From JBCCQH01 sp039024435 (lineage in GTDB: Bacteria; Bacteroidota; Bacteroidia; J057; JADKCL01): 64,000 nucleotides of DNA. Below the pieces are notes generated by a model. That model was given only the letters and a program-made list of their open reading frames with translations. It was not told the DNA's origin and searched no databases. The translations under genes and the position numbers were made by a program. The DNA lies in the NCBI GenBank assembly GCA_039024435.1, contig JBCCQH010000012.1:1-64000 (forward strand), read 5' to 3'. This document shows, in pieces, positions 28,331 to 36,153 of this stretch. The first letter of the stretch is position 1. Every line of letters begins with the position of its first letter.

Positions 28331-28612
28331 GTTTTGTTCGGCAAAAATCCTGATAAACGGGTGCCTCACGGACGGCACGAAAGCAGAGCGTGTTAATTGC
28401 TAACAAAATATAATCCTCGAAAGAGCGAATCTGGTATTCCGCCACCCGAATGGTTGCTTTGCTCGGCTGAATGGCGAAAATCCGGGGAGCGATCCGCAAA
28501 CGTTTATTGGGAAAATGTCCTTTCTGGGGTACTAACGAGCGTTCGTAATTCCGGGCTTTGTTTCCTAAATTCGCTTCCGTCCAATTTGTACATCCTAATC
28601 CCACCGAACACC
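28331..28612. promoter_or_regulatory. Divergent promoter region, SBBP/PKD gene and Rossmann protein gene
   Basis: 282 nt between divergent starts. On the plus strand, TAAATTCG at 28566-28573 resembles the -7 box and has a TTCG about 20 nt upstream; the leader to the ATG at 28613 would be about 40 nt. No convincing minus-strand box was found. Confidence 0.4.
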
Positions 28613-30979
28613 ATGAAGGGAACGAAAAATATCGACATCAAGAAATTCAAGCACGAGGCGTTGTCGGAGAAGATCAAACAACTTTCGGCCATTCACGATG
28701 AATTCGATCAGATCCATGTCATTTTTGGCGGAACCGGGGCCGTCGGTGGGCAGGCCCTGATTGAGCTACTGGAGTTGTACGAGTACATGATTCGTCGGAA
28801 GGGACCCGACCAGCAACACCGTCCGCGGATCATCGCTACGGGGTACGCCACGGCGGAGATCGAAGACTTTGTGGGAAAGCTCAAGGCCCTGTTCAAAAAG
28901 ACCCGGCGGAAAAGTCGGGACTTTACCCAAATCAAGCCGGCGGGCAGTACTGCTCACCTGGTGTTGCGCCGCCCTTCCGGGGTCATCCTGGAATTTTACC
29001 AGTTCGATGCTAGCCCCAAGTTACAGGTCAACCTGGATGATGTGATCTCGGCGGACGCCACCATTGCGGACAATGTCGCGGCGTTGAGCAAGGCGTTTGA
29101 CCAATTGGAGCGGCCGTTTACGAACTTTTTGACCCAGCATATTCTCAAGGACAACCTGGCGGGGCAAAAGGTACGCTCGGTGGTCAGTGGTATTCCCATT
29201 CCCAGTGTGGCCGCTTACCGGATGCGGGATGTGGATACTGCTTTGAAGGCGATGGGCTCTACGGCAAAGGACAATGAGCGCGAGGTCAAGCGCACCGTGC
29301 TGGAAAAGATGGCGGACGATTTCGGCAACATCAAGGCCCATCTTGCCGAAGAGGTTTTGATTGCCCACACGACTTCGGTGGGTGGAATGTACGTGATCGA
29401 GGACGGAGAGCAGGTCATCAAACTCGGTTTTGCCCACAGTTCTTCGGGTGAGTTGCTGAAGGAGAAGCAGTTCTACGCGAATGTACTCACTGAGGTGTAC
29501 TCGGCGCTGGGCATCAAAGCGCTGATTACTGCTGCGGCAATCGGCATCGACAACATTCGCTACAACCAAAAGCTGCCCATGGGCGGCGAAGTGCTTAAGA
29601 AATTTGAAGCCCGCAAAGAAGAAGGCACCCTGCCCTTTGACGGGAACCTGATCGACCGCCGATCCGGCCGCCGGTTCAACTACCATTTTGATGCGATTCG
29701 GGGGATCACTCCAAACTCAAATGTAGAGATTTCGGCGGAACCCCTGCAGTTCTTCAAGACCCGGGAGCCACACGAATTGGAGGTGAAGTACGCGGTAAAG
29801 AGTGGGGAGAATGGCTGGTTTTCCCTGGACAATACCTGGGCGCTCTACCTGAATATGAAGGTGGCCACCCAGGAGGAATTGGCCCACGTGCTGGTCTTCA
29901 ATGCGCTGTTTGGTGACGATACCCAGATGCCATTCTTCGATGAAGATGGCATTTGCTATTACACCCAGACCGATAATTCTTCACTTGCCTTTGCCCTGCT
30001 GGGCAACAGTGAACCTTTCCGCCGCTACCAAACGTCGGGTTTTTCCCCCAAGGCGTACCAGGACCTCGGCTCGAACAAGCACCAGGGGGCACTGCACACC
30101 ATCGGGCTGTACATGTTGCTGCACCGCTTGCGCCAGCTCAATCCGGTGGACATCTCCCGGATCAGTTCGAAGTATACCCTAGAAGAGACCATTGAGTACG
30201 TGGACCGCAACACGCCCGCGCTACTTATCGAAGATGTGGTGGAATGGGGACCGAAAAACACCGCTACCGACTTTGCCTCGTTGCTCAAGATCGAAAGCAT
30301 CGACTGGTTGCGGAATTTCATTCATTATCGGGGCGATTGGACGCCGTTTGTCCAGCAATTTTTTCGCAACCTGCTCGAAGCGATCCACACCGCTTACCAA
30401 AGCATTACTTCCTTGGGTACGCCGATCATTTTCCGGCCTTCGGACGGTCCCGATCAGATTTTGTACGGGCCTTACCTCGCCCCGGTTGACCTGGTGGTGA
30501 CCCACGAAAACTCCATTGGGAAGGAAATTGAGCGCATTGCCGGAGCTTATTCGGTGGATGCGGGCTTGCTGTTCGAGTGGTTTGTCGCAAACAACGGATT
30601 TGTGGACCTGCGTCCGGAAGCGACGCTGGTCACTGCGCGGTCCATTGACCAGATTTCGCCGCAGACGGTGCGCAAGATCGATGACCATGACCATTTTCGG
30701 GCGGAAATTCACGCCTTGGAGGTGGGATCCTATTTTGCGACCAGCGGCACGCTGGCCTTTATCGGACGGATGCAAGGCCTGTACGAACAATTGCAATCTT
30801 ACGATGTCCGCTTTGGGACTTACAATGCTTGGAAATCGCTGTTTCCCATCGATGAGAACAACAACCATCCGGTGATTCCGGGCATTGTGGAGGCCATGCG
30901 CATGTATTCGGAAGGCTTGGGCAAGGTCACCGGGACTGACCTCCTCTACCCGATGCACGGGTACTTCATCAATGAATGA
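28613..30979 (+). CDS. Conserved protein with N-terminal Rossmann-like nucleotide-binding motif, function unknown
   Basis: A 788-residue cytoplasmic protein starting at the ATG at 28613. Residues about 34-52 read IHVIFGGTGAVGGQALIEL, a Gly-rich GxxGxxG loop after a beta strand, as in NAD(P)-binding Rossmann folds. The rest is a long alpha/beta chain with no domain I can name; recognisable landmarks are VVSGIPIPSVAAYRMRDVD, TSVGGMYVIEDG and LVVTHENSIGKEIERIAG. The size and single nucleotide-binding loop are reminiscent of large reductases or inositol-phosphate-synthase-like enzymes, but no diagnostic catalytic motif is visible, so I assign no reaction. It is monocistronic, ending 6 nt from the convergent PepSY-like gene. 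Confidence 0.75.
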   Translation: MKGTKNIDIKKFKHEALSEKIKQLSAIHDEFDQIHVIFGGTGAVGGQALIELLELYEYMIRRKGPDQQHRPRIIATGYATAEIEDFVGKLKALFKKTRRKSRDFTQIKPAGSTAHLVLRRPSGVILEFYQFDASPKLQVNLDDVISADATIADNVAALSKAFDQLERPFTNFLTQHILKDNLAGQKVRSVVSGIPIPSVAAYRMRDVDTALKAMGSTAKDNEREVKRTVLEKMADDFGNIKAHLAEEVLIAHTTSVGGMYVIEDGEQVIKLGFAHSSSGELLKEKQFYANVLTEVYSALGIKALITAAAIGIDNIRYNQKLPMGGEVLKKFEARKEEGTLPFDGNLIDRRSGRRFNYHFDAIRGITPNSNVEISAEPLQFFKTREPHELEVKYAVKSGENGWFSLDNTWALYLNMKVATQEELAHVLVFNALFGDDTQMPFFDEDGICYYTQTDNSSLAFALLGNSEPFRRYQTSGFSPKAYQDLGSNKHQGALHTIGLYMLLHRLRQLNPVDISRISSKYTLEETIEYVDRNTPALLIEDVVEWGPKNTATDFASLLKIESIDWLRNFIHYRGDWTPFVQQFFRNLLEAIHTAYQSITSLGTPIIFRPSDGPDQILYGPYLAPVDLVVTHENSIGKEIERIAGAYSVDAGLLFEWFVANNGFVDLRPEATLVTARSIDQISPQTVRKIDDHDHFRAEIHALEVGSYFATSGTLAFIGRMQGLYEQLQSYDVRFGTYNAWKSLFPIDENNNHPVIPGIVEAMRMYSEGLGKVTGTDLLYPMHGYFINE

Positions 30980-30985
30980 TCGGGT

Positions 30986-31492
30986 TTATTTGCCGAACAT
31001 CTTGCCGAGTTTACCCTTGAGCCCTTTCTTTTCTGGTTCGAGTTGTTCCTCTTGGGTTTCGCGCAGCTTGCCGTGCATGTCAAAGGTCAGCGTCGCCTGG
31101 GTCAACTCCTTGCGGACTTTGATTTTGTAGAGAACACCGTAGTTGCGGGTGGACAGCTTGTCGACTTGGTGGGCGTAGAAATCAGGGTATTTTTCCCGGC
31201 AGGTGCGGCGCGCGGCGTCGGGCAGTTGCTTGTAGGCGATGGCTTCGCGGGATTGGACCCATTGGCCGGAGGGGAGGTAGACCGCTTCTCCGGCTTGCTC
31301 GGCGACGGTGAAGCGGGCCCCAAAGTATTGTTCGCCTTCCTGGAGCCATTGGATGTTTTCTGCGTCGGCGTGGCGATGGGAAAAATCTTCTTGTACAGTG
31401 GGGGGGACTTGCTGGCGGCGTACGGGACTCTGGGCCGGCAGGGCCGCGGAAAGGGTGAGAAAAACAAGCACAATCGTCAGCGGGCGGATCAT
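30986..31492 (-). CDS. Exported PepSY-like protein
   Basis: A 168-residue protein with a signal peptide (MIRPLTIVLVFLTLSAALPAQ). The mature part has the PepSY-like/BLIP-like pattern common in Bacteroidota: VPPTVQEDFSHRHADAENIQWLQEGEQYFGARFTV, then a second unit with ARRTCREKYPDFYAHQVDKLSTRNYGVLYKIKV. Such domains are believed to inhibit proteases or bind the envelope, but no function is proven for this group. The C-terminus is basic (GLKGKLGKMFGK). A minus-strand TATCTTTA box at 31516-31523 could be its -7 element. Confidence 0.75.
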   Translation of the reverse strand: MIRPLTIVLVFLTLSAALPAQSPVRRQQVPPTVQEDFSHRHADAENIQWLQEGEQYFGARFTVAEQAGEAVYLPSGQWVQSREAIAYKQLPDAARRTCREKYPDFYAHQVDKLSTRNYGVLYKIKVRKELTQATLTFDMHGKLRETQEEQLEPEKKGLKGKLGKMFGK

Positions 31493-31515
31493 GGGCGGTG
31501 GGTTTGGGTGAAAGG

Positions 31516-31523
31516 TAAAGATA
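31516..31523 (-). promoter_or_regulatory. Candidate -7 box of the PepSY-like gene
   Basis: Reads TATCTTTA on the minus strand, one base off TAnnTTTG, 23 nt before the start codon at 31492. No clear -33 element was seen. Confidence 0.4.
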
Positions 31524-31602
31524 GCCGTCGGCGGGGTCCGATTGGGGGAGCAGCATCCACGGGGGGACGGAGAGTGTCGCGATTAGTGTACAGGCCGCGG
31601 CA

Positions 31603-32577
31603 TCACCACCCCGGATCCTCGATCTCTTCCAGCATGTTTTGGTAGGTGTGGTAGCGGGTTTCGGGGACTTCGTCGGACTCCACGGCGGTTTTGATCGCAC
31701 AGTGAGGCTCAGATAAATGGATGCAGTTGGCAAACTTACATTCGTGCAACCGCGCCCGCATTTCCGGGAAGTAGTGGCTCAGGTCCGCCCGCTCAAAATC
31801 AAAAATGACCATCTCTTTGAATCCCGGCGAATCAATGATGTGCCCCCCAAAGTTCAAATCGTGCATTTCGGCAAAGGTCGTCGTGTGCTTGCCCCGACCG
31901 GAAAAATCGGAAATGTTGCCCACCTTGAGTTGCAGATCCGGCTCGACGAGGTTGACGGTGGTGGATTTGCCCGCGCCGGAACGCCCCACCAAAAAGCTGA
32001 CCTTGTCCCGCAACAACTCCCGCACCACGTCGGCGTACTGGGGATCGGTGGCGCTGATGGTGTGAGTAGGATAACCCACTTGCTCATAGATCCGGCGGAA
32101 ATCGGCCAGCCGTTCCTGCCCGGTTGCGTCGAGGGCATCCACTTTGTTAAAGAGGATGACGGCAGGAATGTGGTAGGCTTCGCAGGTGACCAGCAAGCGG
32201 TCCACGTAGCCGAGTGTAGTCACCGGCTGGTCGACGGTAAAGAGGATGATTGCCTGGTCAATGTTGGCGCATAGGATGTGGGCCCGCCGCGCCAGGTTCA
32301 CCGATTTGCGCAAGACATAATTGCGGCGGTCAGCGATTTCCCGGATAAAGCCGACATCTTCCTCAATGCTGATGCTGACCCGGTCTCCCACCGCGACCGG
32401 ATTGGTGGTCTTGATGCCTTTGATGCGGAACTTGCCCCGGAGCTTGCACTCGTAAATTGATCCGTCCTCGGTGCGGACCCGGTACCAGGAGCCGGTGGAG
32501 CGGATGACCACCCCCGGGAGCAATACTACCGGCGGGGTGGGGGCGGTGGGTTTTTTCTTCTTCTTCTTTTTTGCCAT
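31603..32577 (-). CDS. rsgA: Ribosome small-subunit-dependent GTPase A
   Basis: A 324-residue circularly permuted GTPase that helps the 30S ribosomal subunit mature. The N-terminal OB domain (VVIRSTGSWYRVRTEDG... GDRVSI) is followed by the GTPase motifs in permuted order: NKVD (G4) first, then GRSGAGKST (G1) and DSPGF (G3). The C-terminal zinc knuckle has C-x4-C-x-H-x5-C (HECKFANCIHLSEPHC). The N-terminus begins with a run of lysines (MAKKKKKKKP), which is unusual in length but plausible for rRNA binding. It starts 3 nt after the M61 peptidase stop, so both are probably co-transcribed. Confidence 0.96.
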   Translation of the reverse strand: MAKKKKKKKPTAPTPPVVLLPGVVIRSTGSWYRVRTEDGSIYECKLRGKFRIKGIKTTNPVAVGDRVSISIEEDVGFIREIADRRNYVLRKSVNLARRAHILCANIDQAIILFTVDQPVTTLGYVDRLLVTCEAYHIPAVILFNKVDALDATGQERLADFRRIYEQVGYPTHTISATDPQYADVVRELLRDKVSFLVGRSGAGKSTTVNLVEPDLQLKVGNISDFSGRGKHTTTFAEMHDLNFGGHIIDSPGFKEMVIFDFERADLSHYFPEMRARLHECKFANCIHLSEPHCAIKTAVESDEVPETRYHTYQNMLEEIEDPGW

Positions 32578-32580
32578 GAA

Positions 32581-34338
32581 TTATGCCTCGGGATCCCGGT
32601 AGCCCTCGATTTTGATCCAGGCCATCAAATTGCGCAACTGCTCGCGGGAGGGATGGCGACCGGGCGTGAGCATGTAAGCGGGAGTCGGAGATCCGCCGGG
32701 GATCAATTGTAATTTTTGCAGGCGTTCGTGCCGAAAGATGTGCAGTTCATGCTGTTGCCGCAGCATGAAGTGGCGGTAGACTGAAGTCAGATTGCCGCTG
32801 TTGACCCGCAGCCCATTGAGGGCGATGATTTCATCCCCGGGGTGAAGTCCCGCACGATCAGCAGGACTGTTTTCGTGGACCTGCTTCACGATGGCGGCGG
32901 TGCCACTGGCTTCCAGGCGGAACCCCAGAAACTTGCCGTAGCCGGTATGGGTTGAGCGGCGCTTCATTTCCAGCCCAAAATAGCGGGCTGCTTGCTGGAG
33001 TCGCTCCTCCAATGGGGCGGTTCCGGAGATGACTTCGGAAAAGTACTCGTCCAGATCGTGTCCGGCGTGGGCCTCGGCGATGGATTTGTAGTCCTCCCGG
33101 GTGTAGCCCCGCCGGATACCATCCGGACCCGGCTTGCCGAAGCGCGCGTACATTTCCCGTAAGACCGTATCGAGGGAGCGGGCATTTTCGCTGCCTTTCC
33201 GGATGAGGTAGTCCAGGATAAAAGCCGCCAGGGCTCCCTTGGTGTAAAAGGAGATTTTGCGGTTGGGCACCCCGCTTTTGTAGCCTACCAGCCAGGAATC
33301 GTAGCTCGCCTGTTCCAGCGAGACGTGGTCGCGGCCATTGTCGTTGTAGTGCCGTTTTAGGACCGAGTTGTTGAACACGCGCAAGTAAGTTTCCAGGTCC
33401 CAGACCCCGCTCTTCAGCAGCATCAGATCTCCGTAGTAGGTGGTCACGCCTTCGGTGACGTAGTGCAACTGCGAATAGTTCTCGCGGTCGTAATCGTAGG
33501 GCTGCATGTCCGCCGGGCGAATGGCCTTGACGTTCCAGGTATGAAACAGTTCGTGGCAGCTCACCCCCAGTAGCTCTTCGTACAGTTCTGGCTGCATGAG
33601 CCGATAGCCCGGCCCCAGAGCAATCGCAGTGGAGTTGTAGTGCTCGACCCCGTGGTAGAAATGCTTGTTGTGGACGATGAACAAGTAGTGGTATTCCGAA
33701 ACGGGAAATCCACCGAACATGGCGGTTTGCGCTTCCCCGAAGCGGAGGAAATCGCTTTTGATTTGGGACCAATTGGGGCTGGTTTCGCCCTGGAACCAGA
33801 GGTGATGGATCACCCCGGAGACCCGGACGGTGTCGTGCTGCAAGGTGGCGGAGGCGATTAGCGGCGCGTCCACAAGCTGGTGAAAATTCTCCGCCATTAG
33901 CACCGTGCCGTCCTGGGGCAGGCCACAGGCGATCCGGTAGTTATCGGGGAGGTCCAGGTGGACTTCGCAGGCATCTTCAAAATGCCCTTCGCAATACATG
34001 AAGAAGTTGACCCCGTTGAAGTAGACAAAGCTTTCGGTGAACCAACTGGATCCGGCATTGCCGACGTTGGCGTAGTACTTGTAGGTAAAGGTAACCGCTT
34101 CTGGGCGGTGGGGAACCCACCAGCGGTTGTACGCCAGTTTCTCCAGGGGCACCTCCGCTCCGGCTGCGGTTTGGGCCCGGACCTCGACGATGTTTTCGGC
34201 GTACGGCGCGATTTCGTAGCGTCCGGGGCGCCATTTGGACAAGACCATTTCCCAATCGCCCTCCGCACGGACGGGAAGGTCGATCTCGATGCGGATCAGG
34301 TGGTGGGCCGGATCGTCGAAGTAAAGGCGGTAGATCAT
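32581..34338 (-). CDS. M61-family metallopeptidase with PDZ domain
   Basis: A 585-residue peptidase of the glycyl-aminopeptidase-like M61 family. I start it at the ATG at 34338 (MIYRLYFDDPAHHLIRIEIDL), where the family's N-terminal beta domain begins. The catalytic zinc motif HELFH is at 262-266, with the downstream glutamate in VTEGVTTYYGDLML. A PDZ domain lies near the C-terminus (VHENSPADRAGLHPGDEIIALNGLRV). No signal peptide is visible, which fits a cytoplasmic aminopeptidase. A TAACTTTA box lies upstream at 34368-34375 (minus strand). It is followed directly by rsgA. Confidence 0.92.
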   Translation of the reverse strand: MIYRLYFDDPAHHLIRIEIDLPVRAEGDWEMVLSKWRPGRYEIAPYAENIVEVRAQTAAGAEVPLEKLAYNRWWVPHRPEAVTFTYKYYANVGNAGSSWFTESFVYFNGVNFFMYCEGHFEDACEVHLDLPDNYRIACGLPQDGTVLMAENFHQLVDAPLIASATLQHDTVRVSGVIHHLWFQGETSPNWSQIKSDFLRFGEAQTAMFGGFPVSEYHYLFIVHNKHFYHGVEHYNSTAIALGPGYRLMQPELYEELLGVSCHELFHTWNVKAIRPADMQPYDYDRENYSQLHYVTEGVTTYYGDLMLLKSGVWDLETYLRVFNNSVLKRHYNDNGRDHVSLEQASYDSWLVGYKSGVPNRKISFYTKGALAAFILDYLIRKGSENARSLDTVLREMYARFGKPGPDGIRRGYTREDYKSIAEAHAGHDLDEYFSEVISGTAPLEERLQQAARYFGLEMKRRSTHTGYGKFLGFRLEASGTAAIVKQVHENSPADRAGLHPGDEIIALNGLRVNSGNLTSVYRHFMLRQQHELHIFRHERLQKLQLIPGGSPTPAYMLTPGRHPSREQLRNLMAWIKIEGYRDPEA

Positions 34339-34367
34339 GGGGTTGCTCAGGGATTTCTTCAAGGCGC

Positions 34368-34375
34368 TAAAGTTA
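34368..34375 (-). promoter_or_regulatory. Candidate -7 box of the M61-rsgA transcript
   Basis: Reads TAACTTTA on the minus strand, 29 nt upstream of the M61 start, close to the TAnnTTTG consensus. It is part of a divergent promoter pair with the box at 34477-34484. Confidence 0.45.
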
Positions 34376-34455
34376 CAAATTTTAAGGTGATATCGAGCGC
34401 AAAGCCCACCGCCATTCGCAGACTCCCACCGCGCTTCCACCCGCGCTGAATTGCA

Positions 34456-34484
34456 TTGTATTCCCGGGCCTTTGTGTATCTTTG
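34456..34484 (+). promoter_or_regulatory. Promoter of the transglutaminase-like gene
   Basis: TTG at 34456-34458 and TATCTTTG at 34477-34484, 18 nt apart, match the Bacteroidota -33/-7 pattern (TTTG, TAnnTTTG). The -7 box ends only 7 nt before the ATG at 34492, so the mRNA would be nearly leaderless. Confidence 0.65.
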
Positions 34485-34491
34485 GCGGCAC

Positions 34492-35163
34492 ATGAATGTA
34501 GCACCGCAATACCTCACCCCGGGAACTTTTGTCGACAGTGACCACCCCGGCGTCTTGGCTTTCGCCCAGCAACATACTGATCCGGGCCAGAACTTGCGGG
34601 AGCGCGCTGTGGCCCTATTTTATGCCGTACGAGATGGATTCCGTTACAACCCCTACATCCTCCATTTCAAAGCTGAGGACATGAAGGCCAGTGCATTCCT
34701 GCACCGGACCGAGGGCCATTGTGTAGACAAAGCCAATCTCTACGCCGCAGTCTGCCGGGCAGTGGGGGTACCGAGCCGCCTGCATTTTGCCAACGTGCGC
34801 AACCACATTGGAACCGCTCGCCTCGAAGAATTTCTGAAATCGGACGTACTGGTGTTCCACGGCTACGCCGAGGTGTATTTGGACGGACGCTGGGTGGTGG
34901 CCACGCCGGCATTCAACCGGGAACTGTGTACGCGGGTCGGAGTGGCCCCCCTGGAATTTGATGGAGTACAAGATGCTCTCTTTCAGGAGTATACCGCAGC
35001 TCAGGACGATTCTGGTCCCCGGCGGTTCATGGAGTACCTGCACGACCATGGGCACTTCGCCGATTGGCCGCGGGAAAGGTTTCTGGCGACGATGAAAAAA
35101 CACTACGGTCACCTCTTTACCCCAGAAAGAATGGAAGCGATGGGCTTGCGGGTGAGTTGGTAG
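34492..35163 (+). CDS. Transglutaminase-like cysteine protease-fold protein
   Basis: A 223-residue cytoplasmic protein with a transglutaminase-like core: GHCVDKANLYAAVCRAVGVPSRL contains the nucleophile C77, and VLVFHGYAEVYLDGRWVVATP contains H123. In the usual triad an Asp follows in the strand after the His (often D-P-T); here that position reads ATPAFN, so the third residue is uncertain. The start at 34492 follows the promoter box directly. Proteins of this kind act as peptidases or amidases. The substrate is unknown. Confidence 0.8.
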   Translation: MNVAPQYLTPGTFVDSDHPGVLAFAQQHTDPGQNLRERAVALFYAVRDGFRYNPYILHFKAEDMKASAFLHRTEGHCVDKANLYAAVCRAVGVPSRLHFANVRNHIGTARLEEFLKSDVLVFHGYAEVYLDGRWVVATPAFNRELCTRVGVAPLEFDGVQDALFQEYTAAQDDSGPRRFMEYLHDHGHFADWPRERFLATMKKHYGHLFTPERMEAMGLRVSW

Positions 35164-35181
35164 CGCCTGCCCAATTTGTCG

Positions 35182-35189
35182 TATCTTCG
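35182..35189 (+). promoter_or_regulatory. Candidate -7 box of the small membrane protein gene
   Basis: TATCTTCG ends 4 nt before the ATG at 35194, a one-base variant of TAnnTTTG in the same near-leaderless position as at 34477-34484. It lies just after the stop of the transglutaminase-like gene. Confidence 0.5.
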
Positions 35190-35193
35190 CGGC

Positions 35194-35691
35194 ATGGCAT
35201 CCGACAAAACAAATCCTCTATCTCTCGTCATCAGTATTCTCTACGTCGTGATGGGAGCTTTCCTGGTATTGGCCTTTTTTCTGCCGCTCTACGGCAATGC
35301 TTTCTTGGACATCGGCGGACTGGACCTGCTCCGGGCGGCGACCCGCGATCCCAAGGCATTGTCCCGGCTCACCCAGGATTCGGCCACGTTTTTCATGGTG
35401 ATTACGCCGTTCCTGTTTTGGCTGTTGGGAATTATCAGCCTGGTGATTGGAGCCTTGCGATTGGCGACCCAGTGGAATCGGTTCGGCATAGCGATCACGA
35501 TTTTGGCGGGATTTATGGTGATAATCAGTGTGGTGACCATTTTTTCCATCAACAACCAAAGTACCGTTCCCGGGCTATTCGCAAAGATGTTCCCCAAACC
35601 GGGTACGACCTTTTACCTCACCATCTTGGCGGAAGTGGGCCTTTTGGTGGCCGGCATCCTATCGGTCGTCCAGCAACAAAGGGCCTCATAA
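35194..35691 (+). CDS. Small membrane protein of unknown function
   Basis: A 165-residue inner-membrane protein with four hydrophobic segments: ISILYVVMGAFLVLAFFLPLY (about 11-31), FFMVITPFLFWLLGIISLVIGAL (about 66-88), FGIAITILAGFMVIISVVTIFSI (about 96-118), and FYLTILAEVGLLVAGILSVV near the end. The loop between helices 1 and 2 (about 34-64) is polar. I do not recognise a family. It has its own promoter-like box and is followed by a hairpin. Confidence 0.75.
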   Translation: MASDKTNPLSLVISILYVVMGAFLVLAFFLPLYGNAFLDIGGLDLLRAATRDPKALSRLTQDSATFFMVITPFLFWLLGIISLVIGALRLATQWNRFGIAITILAGFMVIISVVTIFSINNQSTVPGLFAKMFPKPGTTFYLTILAEVGLLVAGILSVVQQQRAS

Positions 35692-36153
35692 AAAAAGCCT
35701 TTCCGGCTGCGGAAAGGCTAAGGCTTGTAGGTCAATTAGTCGTAAGCTGCGCAGCCGGAGTATGTCTTTTACTAGCGTTCCATTCAAGTAGGACTGCGCG
35801 TCAGGTTTGCATCATGGTAGGTCTGTCGTCGTTAGTGTCTGCTAGGGTTGTGTGATGGTAAATTGTTTGCTATTCGCTGTGATATTTGGTGATACTTTCT
35901 TGGATAATAGTTTTGCTTTTATTTACGGAGGTGGTAGTAAAAGGTTGGGTTTTCGGAAAAAAAATTTTAAATCGCTCCCTGAGAAGCTGATTAAATCTGA
36001 TCCTGCAAGTTTGTTCTCCGTTTTTTTCTCTCCTTTTTCGGACTCTAACCGAGGCTAAGAGCGTTTGGAAGCGCTCTAACTGAAGAAAAAACCGGCAATT
36101 GCAATTGCATCCATCAATTTGAGACCGCTTTCTCGTGGACTGAAAACGCGGTT
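35692..36153. other. A/T-rich gene-free stretch with two small hairpins
   Basis: 462 nt with clearly lower GC than the neighbours, especially 35860-36050. It holds the hairpin at 35696-35719 and a second at 36058-36077 (AGAGCG/CGCTCT, loop about 8). No open frame looks like a real protein, and I see no tRNA or known RNA. Confidence 0.55.
35696..35719. terminator. Hairpin after the small membrane protein gene
   Basis: A 9-bp stem AGCCTTTCC (35696-35704)/GGAAAGGCT (35711-35719) with loop GGCTGC, directly after the stop codon. The A-run is on the 5' side and there is no T-run after it on the plus strand, so termination on this strand would be weak. Confidence 0.5.

Noticed and set aside
35700..35780. 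tRNA-like folding after the small membrane protein gene
   Set aside because: No acceptor stem or T-loop sequence could be matched.
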